A stretch of 64,000 nucleotides of DNA from Streptomyces viridochromogenes. GTDB taxonomy: Bacteria; Actinomycetota; Actinomycetes; Streptomycetales; Streptomycetaceae. The notes beneath the pieces are model-generated. The model did no database searches, had not been told where the DNA came from, and worked only from the letters and a program-made list of their open reading frames with translations. The translations under genes were made by a program, and so were the position numbers. Shown in pieces: positions 18,518 through 26,093 of this stretch. Position 1 is the stretch's first letter; each line of letters begins with the position of its first letter. The DNA lies in the NCBI RefSeq assembly GCF_001270495.1, contig NZ_LGUR01000241.1:62001-126000 (forward strand), given 5' to 3'.

Positions 18518-19609
18518 CTACTGGCCTCGCCCCTGCTCGTAGGCCCGCAGCTGCTCCGCACTGATCATGCCGGTGTCGAAGAGGCTGGTCTCGTCGAGGG
18601 CGTATCCCTGGTCGCCCTGCGCGGCCTGCTGCGGGGCCTGGTGCTGAGTCTGGTGCTGGGCCTGGTTCGGGTCGTACGCGGCCTGCTGGGGGTCGTACCC
18701 CTGGTAGGCGTAGGGATCGGCCTGCTGGTAGCCGTACGGGTCCTGCTGGCCGCCGTACTGCTGCTGGTAGCCGTACGGATCCGCGGTCTGCTGCTGATAG
18801 CCGTACGCCGGCTGCGCGGTCTGCGGGTCGTACTGCGGCTGCGCCGGTACGGCCGCCGGCGGCTCGGCGGGGGCCGCCGGGGCGTCCCGCTCCGCGAGCG
18901 CGGCGAGGTCGGCGAGGTAGTCGGCGTCGCTGGAGTGCTGGACGGTGCCGGTGTCGTCGGCGAGGGCGCCGAGGTCGTCGGTGGCGATCCGGCCGTGCAG
19001 CTTCTGGCGGCCGCGGCCGACGGCCTCCAGGGTCTTCGCCAGGACCGCCTCGAAGGCGCCGAGCTTGATGTCGACGTATTCGTCGGCGGTGCGGCGCAGG
19101 GTCTCCGGGTCGTGGCTGCGCTCGGGGGCGTCCTCGTCCTCGTAGCCCTGCTCGTCGACTCCGGGGCCGGTGCCGAGGAGCTTCTCGCGGCCGCGGCCGA
19201 CGGAGCCGAGGGTCTTGGTGAGGACGACCTCGAAGTTGGCGAGCTTGGAGTCGACGTAGTCGTCGGCCTCCGCGCGGACGTCCTCGGCCTCCTTGCGGGC
19301 CTCGGTGAGGATGCGCTCGGCCTCGGCCTGGGAGCGGCGGGCGACCTCGGTGTCGGAGATCAGGGAGCCGCGCTCGGCGTGCGCGCCCTGGATGATCCGC
19401 TCGGCCTCCTGGCGGGCCTGCTCGACCATCTGCTCGCGACCGCCGATCAGCTCCTGGGCCTGGGCGAGGGAACCGGGCAGGGCCGCGCGGACCTCTTCCA
19501 GCATCGAGAGCAGTTCGGCGCGGTTGACCACGCACGAGGCCGACATGGGCATCGACCGGGCACCTGAGACCGAGGCGACGATCTCGTCGAGCTTCTTCTG
19601 CACGTCCAC
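18518..19609 (-). CDS. DivIVA-like coiled-coil cell division protein (SepIVA orthologue candidate)
   Basis: A 363-residue protein with a long N-terminal coiled coil (residues about 1-220), including RQEAERIIQGAHAERGSL and RILTEARKEAEDVRAEADD, and two similar VDxKLxxFExVLxKTLxxVGRGR segments at about 118 and 180. The C-terminal third is low-complexity Gln/Tyr/Pro-rich with several DPYGYQQ-type repeats, ending in a conserved-looking ISAEQLRAYEQGRGQ. By gene order (coaD, this gene, yceD, rnc, mutM, smc) it matches mycobacterial SepIVA, a cell-elongation and division factor. The equivalence is inferred from order and architecture. Confidence 0.8.
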   Translation of the reverse strand: MDVQKKLDEIVASVSGARSMPMSASCVVNRAELLSMLEEVRAALPGSLAQAQELIGGREQMVEQARQEAERIIQGAHAERGSLISDTEVARRSQAEAERILTEARKEAEDVRAEADDYVDSKLANFEVVLTKTLGSVGRGREKLLGTGPGVDEQGYEDEDAPERSHDPETLRRTADEYVDIKLGAFEAVLAKTLEAVGRGRQKLHGRIATDDLGALADDTGTVQHSSDADYLADLAALAERDAPAAPAEPPAAVPAQPQYDPQTAQPAYGYQQQTADPYGYQQQYGGQQDPYGYQQADPYAYQGYDPQQAAYDPNQAQHQTQHQAPQQAAQGDQGYALDETSLFDTGMISAEQLRAYEQGRGQ

Positions 19610-19667
19610 CGTGTGCTCGCCACTCTCTACAGCTGTGATGGAGACGGACGGGACGACTGTAGCCCCA

Positions 19668-20147
19668 TCAGTCCTTGCGCAGGCGCTTGTTGAGGGCCTC
19701 CAGGACCACCGGCGGCACGAGGTGGGAGACGTCCCCGCCCCAGGTCGCCACCTCCTTGACCAGGGAGGAGGACAGGAAGCTGTAGGTGGGGTTGGTCGGG
19801 ACGAAGAGCGTCTCCACGCCCGACAGGCCGATGTTCATCTGGGCCATCTGCAGCTCGTAGTCGAAGTCGCTGACGGCGCGCAGGCCCTTGACGATGGCCG
19901 GGATGTCGCGCTGCTTGCAGAAGTCGACGAGGAGGCCGTGGAAGGCCTCGACGCGGACGTTGCCGTACTCGGCCGTGACCTGGCGGATCAGGTCGAGTCG
20001 CTCGTCGACCTCCAACAGGCCCTTCTTGGACTTGTTGATCATGACGGCTACGTAGACCTCGTCGTACAGCCTGGAGGCGCGGGAAATGATGTCGAGGTGT
20101 CCGTTGGTGATCGGGTCGAACGACCCGGGACAGACGGCGCGGCGCAC
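19668..20147 (-). CDS. coaD: Phosphopantetheine adenylyltransferase
   Basis: A 159-residue enzyme, the usual length, that joins ATP and 4'-phosphopantetheine to make dephospho-CoA, the fourth step of CoA synthesis. The nucleotidyltransferase motif is PGSFDPITNGHLDII at residues about 7-21. The second motif is SSSLVKEVATWGGDVS. I selected the GTG at 20147 (VRRAVCPG), preceded by GAGGGA, over an upstream ATG that would add 14 residues. It follows rsmD after 26 bp. Confidence 0.97.
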   Translation of the reverse strand: MRRAVCPGSFDPITNGHLDIISRASRLYDEVYVAVMINKSKKGLLEVDERLDLIRQVTAEYGNVRVEAFHGLLVDFCKQRDIPAIVKGLRAVSDFDYELQMAQMNIGLSGVETLFVPTNPTYSFLSSSLVKEVATWGGDVSHLVPPVVLEALNKRLRKD

Positions 20148-20173
20148 TACTGATCCCTCGCTCTCGGGTCCGG

Positions 20174-20761
20174 TCATCGTGCGTCTTCGCACGTGGAGGC
20201 GGCGCGACCGTACCAAAACGTTCCCTCGCCGTAACGACGGGCCCGGATCGCTTCGAAACCGTCCGGCCACCGGAATTCGCCGCCTCTGGTGCTGCGCTCC
20301 ACGGTGACGAGTGCTTCCGGCGCGAGCCAGCCCCCCGAGCGGAGTGTGAGCAGAATCTCGCGAAGATCGTGATCTGTGACTCGGTACGGCGGGTCCAGGA
20401 AGACGAGGTCGTACGGCTCGGTCGGCGCCGGGGTCTGGATGATCTGTTCGGCTTTGCCCGCCCTCACCTCGGCGCCGGGGAGGCCGAGACTCTTGACGTT
20501 CGCGCGGACGACGCGGGCCGCGCGGGCGTCGGCCTCGACGAGGAGGGTGTGGCCGGCGCCGCGGGACAGTGCTTCCAGGCCGACCGCGCCTGAACCGGCG
20601 TAGAGGTCGAGGACCCGTTCCCCGTCCAGCGGGCCGCCCAGGAGGGACTGCCAGGTGGAGAAGAGACCTTCGCGTGCGCGGTCGGAGGTGGGGCGGGTAC
20701 CCGTGCCGGGGGGCACGGCTAGACGACGTCCGCCGGCTGCGCCGGCGATCACGCGGGTCAT
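20174..20761 (-). CDS. rsmD: 16S rRNA (guanine966-N2)-methyltransferase RsmD
   Basis: A 195-residue Rossmann-fold methyltransferase that modifies G966 of 16S rRNA. It starts MTRVIAGAAGGRRL, has the PTSDRAREGLFS segment, the SAM motif VLDLYAGSGAVGLEALSRG near 57-75 and the catalytic DPPY. ATG 20761 is the family start; an upstream extension would translate the dispersed repeat at 20797-20830 and is rejected. It lies between recG and coaD, a common actinobacterial order. Confidence 0.95.
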   Translation of the reverse strand: MTRVIAGAAGGRRLAVPPGTGTRPTSDRAREGLFSTWQSLLGGPLDGERVLDLYAGSGAVGLEALSRGAGHTLLVEADARAARVVRANVKSLGLPGAEVRAGKAEQIIQTPAPTEPYDLVFLDPPYRVTDHDLREILLTLRSGGWLAPEALVTVERSTRGGEFRWPDGFEAIRARRYGEGTFWYGRAASTCEDAR

Positions 20762-20796
20762 CTGTGGTCCTTGGTGGTGGGCGGCTTTAGGTATCA

Positions 20797-20830
20797 GTGT
20801 GGCTGGTCGCGCAGTTCCCCGCGCCACTGA
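20797..20830. repeat. Dispersed Streptomyces repeat between recG and rsmD
   Basis: The copy reads GGCTGGTCGCGCAGTTCCCC followed by GCGCCACTGA. It occupies most of the 81-bp gap between the recG stop and the rsmD start. It matches the copy in smc and the repeat known in many Streptomyces intergenic regions. Confidence 0.8.
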
Positions 20831-20842
20831 GGTACGTCCACT

Positions 20843-23800
20843 TCACCCCTTTTCCAAGTACTGCTCCCTTTCCTCGTCCAAGAGGGCATCCAGGGCTGTA
20901 CGCAGGCCGGGAAGTCCCGTCAGCTCCGGGTCGGCCGCCACAACCGCCGCCGCCTCCTCCCGTGCCTCCGCGATGATCTCCTCGTCCTCGATGACCGCCA
21001 GGACCCGCAGGCTGGACCGTGCCCCGGACTGGGCCTGGCCCAGGACGTCGCCCTCGCGGCGCTGTTCCAGGTCGATGCGGGAGAGTTCGAAGCCGTCGAG
21101 GGTGGCGGCGACCGCGTTGAGGCGCTGGCGGGCCGCGCTGGCTTCGGGCATCTCGGTGACCAGGAGGCAGAGGCCCGCCGCCGAGCCGCGGCCTACCCGG
21201 CCGCGGAGCTGGTGGAGCTGGGAGACGCCGAAGCGGTCGGCGTCCATGATCACCATCGCCGTGGCGTTGGGGACGTTCACGCCGACCTCGATGACCGTCG
21301 TGGCGACCAGGACGTCGGTCTCACCGGCGGCGAAGCGGCGCATCACGGCGTCCTTGTCGTCGGGGTGCATTCGGCCGTGCAGGACCTCGACCCTGAGGCC
21401 CTGGAGCGGTCCCTTGGCGAGCTGGTCCGCCACGTCGAGGACGGCCAGCGGCGGGCGCTTCTCGGCCTCGTCCTCGGGGGACTTCTTCTTGCCGGTCTTC
21501 TTCGGGTCGTCCTCCTCGTCGCCGATGCGCGGGCAGACGACGTACGCCTGATGGCCGTTGCCGACCTCCTCGCGCACGCGCTCCCAGGCGCGGGCCAGGA
21601 AGTGGGGCTTGTCGGCGGCCGGGACGACGTGGGAGGCGATGGGTGAGCGGCCGGCGGGGAGCTGGTCGAGGACCGAGGTCTCCAGGTCGCCGAAGACGGT
21701 CATGGCGACCGTGCGCGGGATGGGCGTGGCCGTCATGACGAGCAGGTGGGGCGGCTGCTTGCCCTTGCCGCGCAGGGCGTCGCGCTGTTCCACACCGAAG
21801 CGGTGCTGTTCGTCGACGACGACCAGCCCGAGGTCGTGGAACTGCACCTTGTCCTCGATCAACGCGTGGGTGCCGATGACGATCCCGGCCTCACCGGTGA
21901 CCAGGTCGAGCAGGGCCTGGCGGCGGGCGGCCGCGCCCATGGAACCGGTCAGCAGCACCACCTTGGTGGCCTGCTCGGCGCCGCCCAGCATGCCGCCCTC
22001 GGCCAGCTCGCCCATCATCTCGACGATCGAGCGGTGATGCTGCTGGGCCAGCACTTCGGTGGGCGCGAGCATGGCGGCCTGGCCACCGGCGTCGACGACG
22101 GCGAGCATGGCGCGCAGGGCCACCATCGTGTTGTGGGTCACCGTGAAGTGGTCGGTGACGTAGGCATGGCTCGGGTGGGCGACGCTGATGCACTGGACGG
22201 GCTTACGTCCTACGTACTCAACCGCGCGAATTCCACGCCGGAACGTGTCGTATTTCGGCCTGGGCCGTACGCGTTCGGCCTTGCGGGTCAGCCGGAAGGG
22301 AGCGTATTCGTCAGGCATGGCCACCGAGACGTTGAAGGCAGCTTTCTCCGGCAGCACACTCGCTCGACCGCCCAGGGACCGCACGAGCCAGGCGACGTCG
22401 TCCGCGAGCCTGCGCGAAGCCGAGCAAAGGGAGATGCTCATGCCGTCCGACTGAACGGTGCCATCTGTGTCCAGCAGGCCTTGCAGCAGTGCGAGACGGT
22501 TCTTGATCGAGGTGTTCTTGAATTCGTCGGGAACGAACTTTCCGTGCGACGTCACACCCCACAGATCCAGATCACGCAGGGTTTGGATCACAGGATGGCG
22601 CACGCCTCCGGCACGATCCGTCAGCTGAATCGTGTAGTCACAGGAGGACCCCTTCACTGGGACCAAGCGGCAGACGGGCGCCACGGCTGTCGCCGCGGCA
22701 TCCCGGATCTCGTCGTCGATGGTGGCCAGACGCAGGTTGTGCCGGAATGAGCCGTCGCCCAGGAGAAGACCGAACAGATACGGGTCGAGGGGAAGTCCGG
22801 AATCGCCTCCCAGGTCGACCGGGGCGGCCGCAGGGAGGTACCACTTGGGGTCCCCGTTCGCCTTGTACGGGTCGAGACGGATCTCCCGGGTCGTCATGAC
22901 CTTGGGAGCCTGGCCACGGTGCCATCCGCAGCTCGTACCGACGATCCATAGGTGCTCGTCGTCGCACTCGACGGAGCTTCCATCGGAAAGAACCAGGCGC
23001 CAGACATCACGCTCCCCTTGTGGAAAGACCCCGTCGATCAATGCGATCCCGCCGTCCGGGACGACGACTTCGTCCCCCCTCCGCACATCCCCCATACGGC
23101 GGAAACCTGCGGGTGTCAGCACAAGCGAGTCGAGAGGCTGAGCCTTTCCGGAACCCACCTCCCCCTGCAGCAGCCGGTGCATCGGATGCTCGGTCGCCAG
23201 GTCGTCGAAGATCTCCCGCGAGACCTTTTGCTGGCCCTCGGTGAGGGTGAAGGGAAGGAGGTCGTCGAAGGACGTCAGGAGGCCGTCCGGCTTGGGTTTG
23301 CGGGCCACCGCGGGGAGTTGGGCGTCGGCATGGCGGCGGCGGGCCAGGGCGACCTGGAGGACGAAGGCCTCGTCCCACTTGAGGCGGGAGCGGGCGTCCT
23401 CGATGTCGGCCTTGGTGTGCGGGCGGTGGATCTTGAGGAGGGCCTCGGGGAGGGTGACCAGGCCGCGGCCCTCGCGGAGCGCGTCCGGGAGCGGGTCGAT
23501 CGCTTCCTGGGCGCTGGGCAGGACCGTCTGGATCGCCTTGCCGATCTTCCAGGACTCCAGTTTGGCGGTGGCGGGGTAGAGGGGGATCAGGGCGCCGGCC
23601 CAGGTCTCGACCGTCTCCTCCGCGTCGCCGCGCAGCAACTCGTACGCCGGGTGCGCCAGTTGGAGACGGCGGTTGAAGACGGAGACCTTGCCCGCGAACA
23701 TCGCACGCGTGCCCGGCAGGAGCTCCTTGTGGGGCTTGTGAACTCCGGCGCCGAAGAAGACCAGTTGGAGGCGGCCGCTGCCGTCGGTGATCGTGACTTC

Positions 23801-24064
23801 GAGGCGCTGGCCCTTGCCGCGCGGGGCCTTGGCGGAGGCGAAGGAGTGCAGACGGGCGTCCGCGACCATGGCGACCACCGTGACGTGCTCGTCCATGGGG
23901 AGGTCGGCCAGGTGCGTGAGCTGGCCGCGCTCCTCGTATCTGCGCGGGTAGTGGTGCAGCAGATCGCCGACTGTGTGCAGGCCGAGGTGCTCGGCCATCA
24001 CCTTCGCGGTGGGAGGGCCGAGCACTTTCTTCAGTGGTTCTTCCAGTGCGGGCACGAGATCCAT
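20843..24064 (-). CDS. recG: ATP-dependent DNA helicase RecG, intein-containing precursor
   Basis: A 1073-residue precursor: 735 residues of RecG extein plus a 338-residue intein at residues 308-645. RecG remodels stalled forks and branches Holliday structures. The N-terminal wedge/OB domain (about residues 60-160) is followed by helicase motif I GEVGSGK (ending at K307), interrupted here, with T646 completing GKT. Downstream motifs are MLAPTEVLAQQH (Ia), VVDEQHRFGVEQR (II, DEQH), TATPIPRT (III), VLVATTVIEVGVNVPNA (V) and QLRGRVGRG (VI). ATG 24064 gives MDLVPALEEPLKKVLG. Helicase function requires removal of the intein because it splits the ATP-binding loop. The gene probably heads the recG-rsmD-coaD transcript. 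Confidence 0.95.
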   Translation of the reverse strand: MDLVPALEEPLKKVLGPPTAKVMAEHLGLHTVGDLLHHYPRRYEERGQLTHLADLPMDEHVTVVAMVADARLHSFASAKAPRGKGQRLEVTITDGSGRLQLVFFGAGVHKPHKELLPGTRAMFAGKVSVFNRRLQLAHPAYELLRGDAEETVETWAGALIPLYPATAKLESWKIGKAIQTVLPSAQEAIDPLPDALREGRGLVTLPEALLKIHRPHTKADIEDARSRLKWDEAFVLQVALARRRHADAQLPAVARKPKPDGLLTSFDDLLPFTLTEGQQKVSREIFDDLATEHPMHRLLQGEVGSGKAQPLDSLVLTPAGFRRMGDVRRGDEVVVPDGGIALIDGVFPQGERDVWRLVLSDGSSVECDDEHLWIVGTSCGWHRGQAPKVMTTREIRLDPYKANGDPKWYLPAAAPVDLGGDSGLPLDPYLFGLLLGDGSFRHNLRLATIDDEIRDAAATAVAPVCRLVPVKGSSCDYTIQLTDRAGGVRHPVIQTLRDLDLWGVTSHGKFVPDEFKNTSIKNRLALLQGLLDTDGTVQSDGMSISLCSASRRLADDVAWLVRSLGGRASVLPEKAAFNVSVAMPDEYAPFRLTRKAERVRPRPKYDTFRRGIRAVEYVGRKPVQCISVAHPSHAYVTDHFTVTHNTMVALRAMLAVVDAGGQAAMLAPTEVLAQQHHRSIVEMMGELAEGGMLGGAEQATKVVLLTGSMGAAARRQALLDLVTGEAGIVIGTHALIEDKVQFHDLGLVVVDEQHRFGVEQRDALRGKGKQPPHLLVMTATPIPRTVAMTVFGDLETSVLDQLPAGRSPIASHVVPAADKPHFLARAWERVREEVGNGHQAYVVCPRIGDEEDDPKKTGKKKSPEDEAEKRPPLAVLDVADQLAKGPLQGLRVEVLHGRMHPDDKDAVMRRFAAGETDVLVATTVIEVGVNVPNATAMVIMDADRFGVSQLHQLRGRVGRGSAAGLCLLVTEMPEASAARQRLNAVAATLDGFELSRIDLEQRREGDVLGQAQSGARSSLRVLAVIEDEEIIAEAREEAAAVVAADPELTGLPGLRTALDALLDEEREQYLEKG
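22130..23143 (-). mobile_element. Class 3 intein with LAGLIDADG homing endonuclease in RecG
   Basis: An in-frame 338-residue insertion exactly between Lys and Thr of the Walker A motif. It starts AQPLDSLVLTP (block A, first residue Ala) and ends FTVTHN before Thr+1. Residue 1 is not Cys or Ser, but the class 3 triad is present: Trp66 two residues after the block B His (EHLW), Cys318 in block F (VQCISV) and Thr336 in block G (VTHN). His337 and Asn338 are the terminal pair. Two LAGLIDADG motifs, LFGLLLGDGSF (residues 123-133) and LLQGLLDTDGTV (219-230), indicate an intact DOD-type homing endonuclease. By eye the base composition is less GC-rich than in the flanking exteins, consistent with horizontal spread. 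Confidence 0.93.
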
Positions 24065-24254
24065 TCCACACCACGGCACTGACAATGCCGTAGAGGTCGC
24101 GGCGGCCGTCCCGGTAAACGTCCCGGAAGCCCCTGGTCAGACGTTTCGTTTCGGCTCTAGGATGGCGCGCTCCGGCCATCCTTTCGCGGTCACCGCCTCA
24201 CCGGGACCGCCCGACCCCGCGCCGTCGCGAAGTCCCCCCACCGGCGCAGCGACG

Positions 24255-26093
24255 ATGGACTCCCAGACCTCACAGTCATCCCAGGCACCTCAGCCACCCC
24301 ACTCACCTCATACGTTCCAGGTCGACCTGCGTGGTCTGGTGGACCTGCTCTCCCACCACCTCTACTCCAGCCCGAAGGTCTACCTGCGCGAACTGCTGCA
24401 GAACGCCGTCGACGCCATCACCGCCAGACGCGCCGAGGAGCCGGGCGCGCCGGCCGTGGTCCGGCTGTACGCCGAGTCGGGCGCCCTGCGGGTCGAGGAC
24501 TCCGGGGTCGGGCTCACCGAGGCCGACGTGCACAACCTCCTCGCGACCATCGGGCGCAGCTCCAAGCGTGCCGAGGGGCTCCAGGAGGCCCGGTCCGACT
24601 TCCTGGGGCAGTTCGGCATCGGTCTGCTGGCCTGTTTCGTGGTCGCCGAGCGGATCCGGGTGGTCAGCCGCAGCGCCCGTACGCCGGACGCGGCGCCCGT
24701 GGAGTGGACGGCGACGGACGACGGTTCGTACACCGTACGGACGCTGCCGGACGACGCCCGCCTCGAACCGGGCACCACCGTGCACCTGGTGGCGCGGGCC
24801 GGGGCCGCCGAGTGGCTGGCCGAGGACCGGGTGCTGGCGCTGGCGCGGGACTTCGGCTCGCTGCTGCCGTACGACGTCCGGGTCGGCGGCGAGGCGGTCA
24901 CCGACCTGCCCGCGCCCTGGGACCGGCCGTACCCCTCCCCCGCCAACCGGCGGGTGGCCCTGGCCCGGCACTGTCACGACCTGTTCGGATTCACCCCGCT
25001 GGACTCGATCGAACTGGACGTGCCGCTCGCGGGGATCCGTGGCGTGGCGTACGTCCTTCCCTCGGCGGTCAGCCCGGCCCAGCGGGCGGGTCATCGTGTC
25101 CACCTCAAGGGCATGCTGCTGACCGAGCGCGCCGAACAGCTGCTGCCGGACTGGGCGTTCTTCGTGCGCTGCGTCCTGGACACCGACAGCCTCAGGCCGA
25201 CGGCCTCGCGTGAGTCGCTGTACGAGGACGAGACGCTGGCGGGCGTACGGGAGGCGCTCGGCGAAAGGATTCGGTCGTGGCTGACCGGGCTCGCGGCGGG
25301 TGATCCGGAACGGCTGGCGGCCTTCCTGTCCGTGCACCACCTGGGCGTGAAGTCGCTCGCGCGGCACGACAAGGAGATGCTGCGCACCATGCTGCCGTGG
25401 CTCCCCTTCGAGACGACCGACGGGCCGCTGTCCCTGGAGGAGTTCGCGCAGCGGCACCCGGTCGTGCACTTCACGCGAACCGTCGAGGAGTACCGGCAGG
25501 TCGCGCCGATCGCGTCCGCGCAGGGCGTCGGGGTGATCAACGGCGGCTACACGTACGACAGCGAGCTGGTCGAGGCGCTGCCGTCGGTACGGCCGGGAAC
25601 GGTCGTCGCCGAGCTGGACGCGGACACCGTGACCGCCCACCTGGACTCGGTCGACCCGGCCGAGGAGCTGGCCCTGGCGGGCTTCCTGGCCACCGCGCGG
25701 GCGAAGCTCGACCCGCTGGGCTGTGACGTCGTCCTGCGCGCCTTCCACCCGCTGTCCGTGCCCGCGCTGCACCTCGACGACCGGGCGGCCCGGCACGAGC
25801 AGGCCCGCGCGGACGCCGAGGAGCAGGCCGACGACCTGTGGGCGGGCATCCTGGGCTCGCTGCGCGGCAGCGCGCCACGCGCGCGTCTCGTGCTCAACCA
25901 CCTCAACCCGCTGATCCGGCGGATCAGTTCGCTGGGCGATCCGGAGCTGATCGGCACCGCCACCGAGTCCCTCTACGGGCAGGCGCTGCTGATGGCGCAG
26001 CGTCCGCTCAGGCCCGCCGACTCGGCGCTGCTGAACCGGTCCTTCATCGGTCTGCTGGAGTGGGCCACGAACGGCGAGGAGGGTCGCCGATGA
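24255..26093 (+). CDS. HSP90-family (HtpG-like) ATPase
   Basis: A 612-residue protein with an HSP90-type GHKL ATPase at the N-terminus: N-box LRELLQNAVDAI (about residues 45-56), G1 VEDSGVGLTEADV (about 79-91) and G2 DFLGQFGIGLLACF (about 115-128). Middle-domain marks include RVHLKGMLL and the PTASRESLYED segment equivalent to the catalytic-loop region. It is close to the length of bacterial HtpG but diverged at the C-terminus. Its stop overlaps the next gene's start as ATGA, so it is coupled to a large TPR protein. The start ATG has no strong ribosome site. A general chaperone or a specialised partner of the TPR protein are both possible. Confidence 0.88.
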   Translation: MDSQTSQSSQAPQPPHSPHTFQVDLRGLVDLLSHHLYSSPKVYLRELLQNAVDAITARRAEEPGAPAVVRLYAESGALRVEDSGVGLTEADVHNLLATIGRSSKRAEGLQEARSDFLGQFGIGLLACFVVAERIRVVSRSARTPDAAPVEWTATDDGSYTVRTLPDDARLEPGTTVHLVARAGAAEWLAEDRVLALARDFGSLLPYDVRVGGEAVTDLPAPWDRPYPSPANRRVALARHCHDLFGFTPLDSIELDVPLAGIRGVAYVLPSAVSPAQRAGHRVHLKGMLLTERAEQLLPDWAFFVRCVLDTDSLRPTASRESLYEDETLAGVREALGERIRSWLTGLAAGDPERLAAFLSVHHLGVKSLARHDKEMLRTMLPWLPFETTDGPLSLEEFAQRHPVVHFTRTVEEYRQVAPIASAQGVGVINGGYTYDSELVEALPSVRPGTVVAELDADTVTAHLDSVDPAEELALAGFLATARAKLDPLGCDVVLRAFHPLSVPALHLDDRAARHEQARADAEEQADDLWAGILGSLRGSAPRARLVLNHLNPLIRRISSLGDPELIGTATESLYGQALLMAQRPLRPADSALLNRSFIGLLEWATNGEEGRR

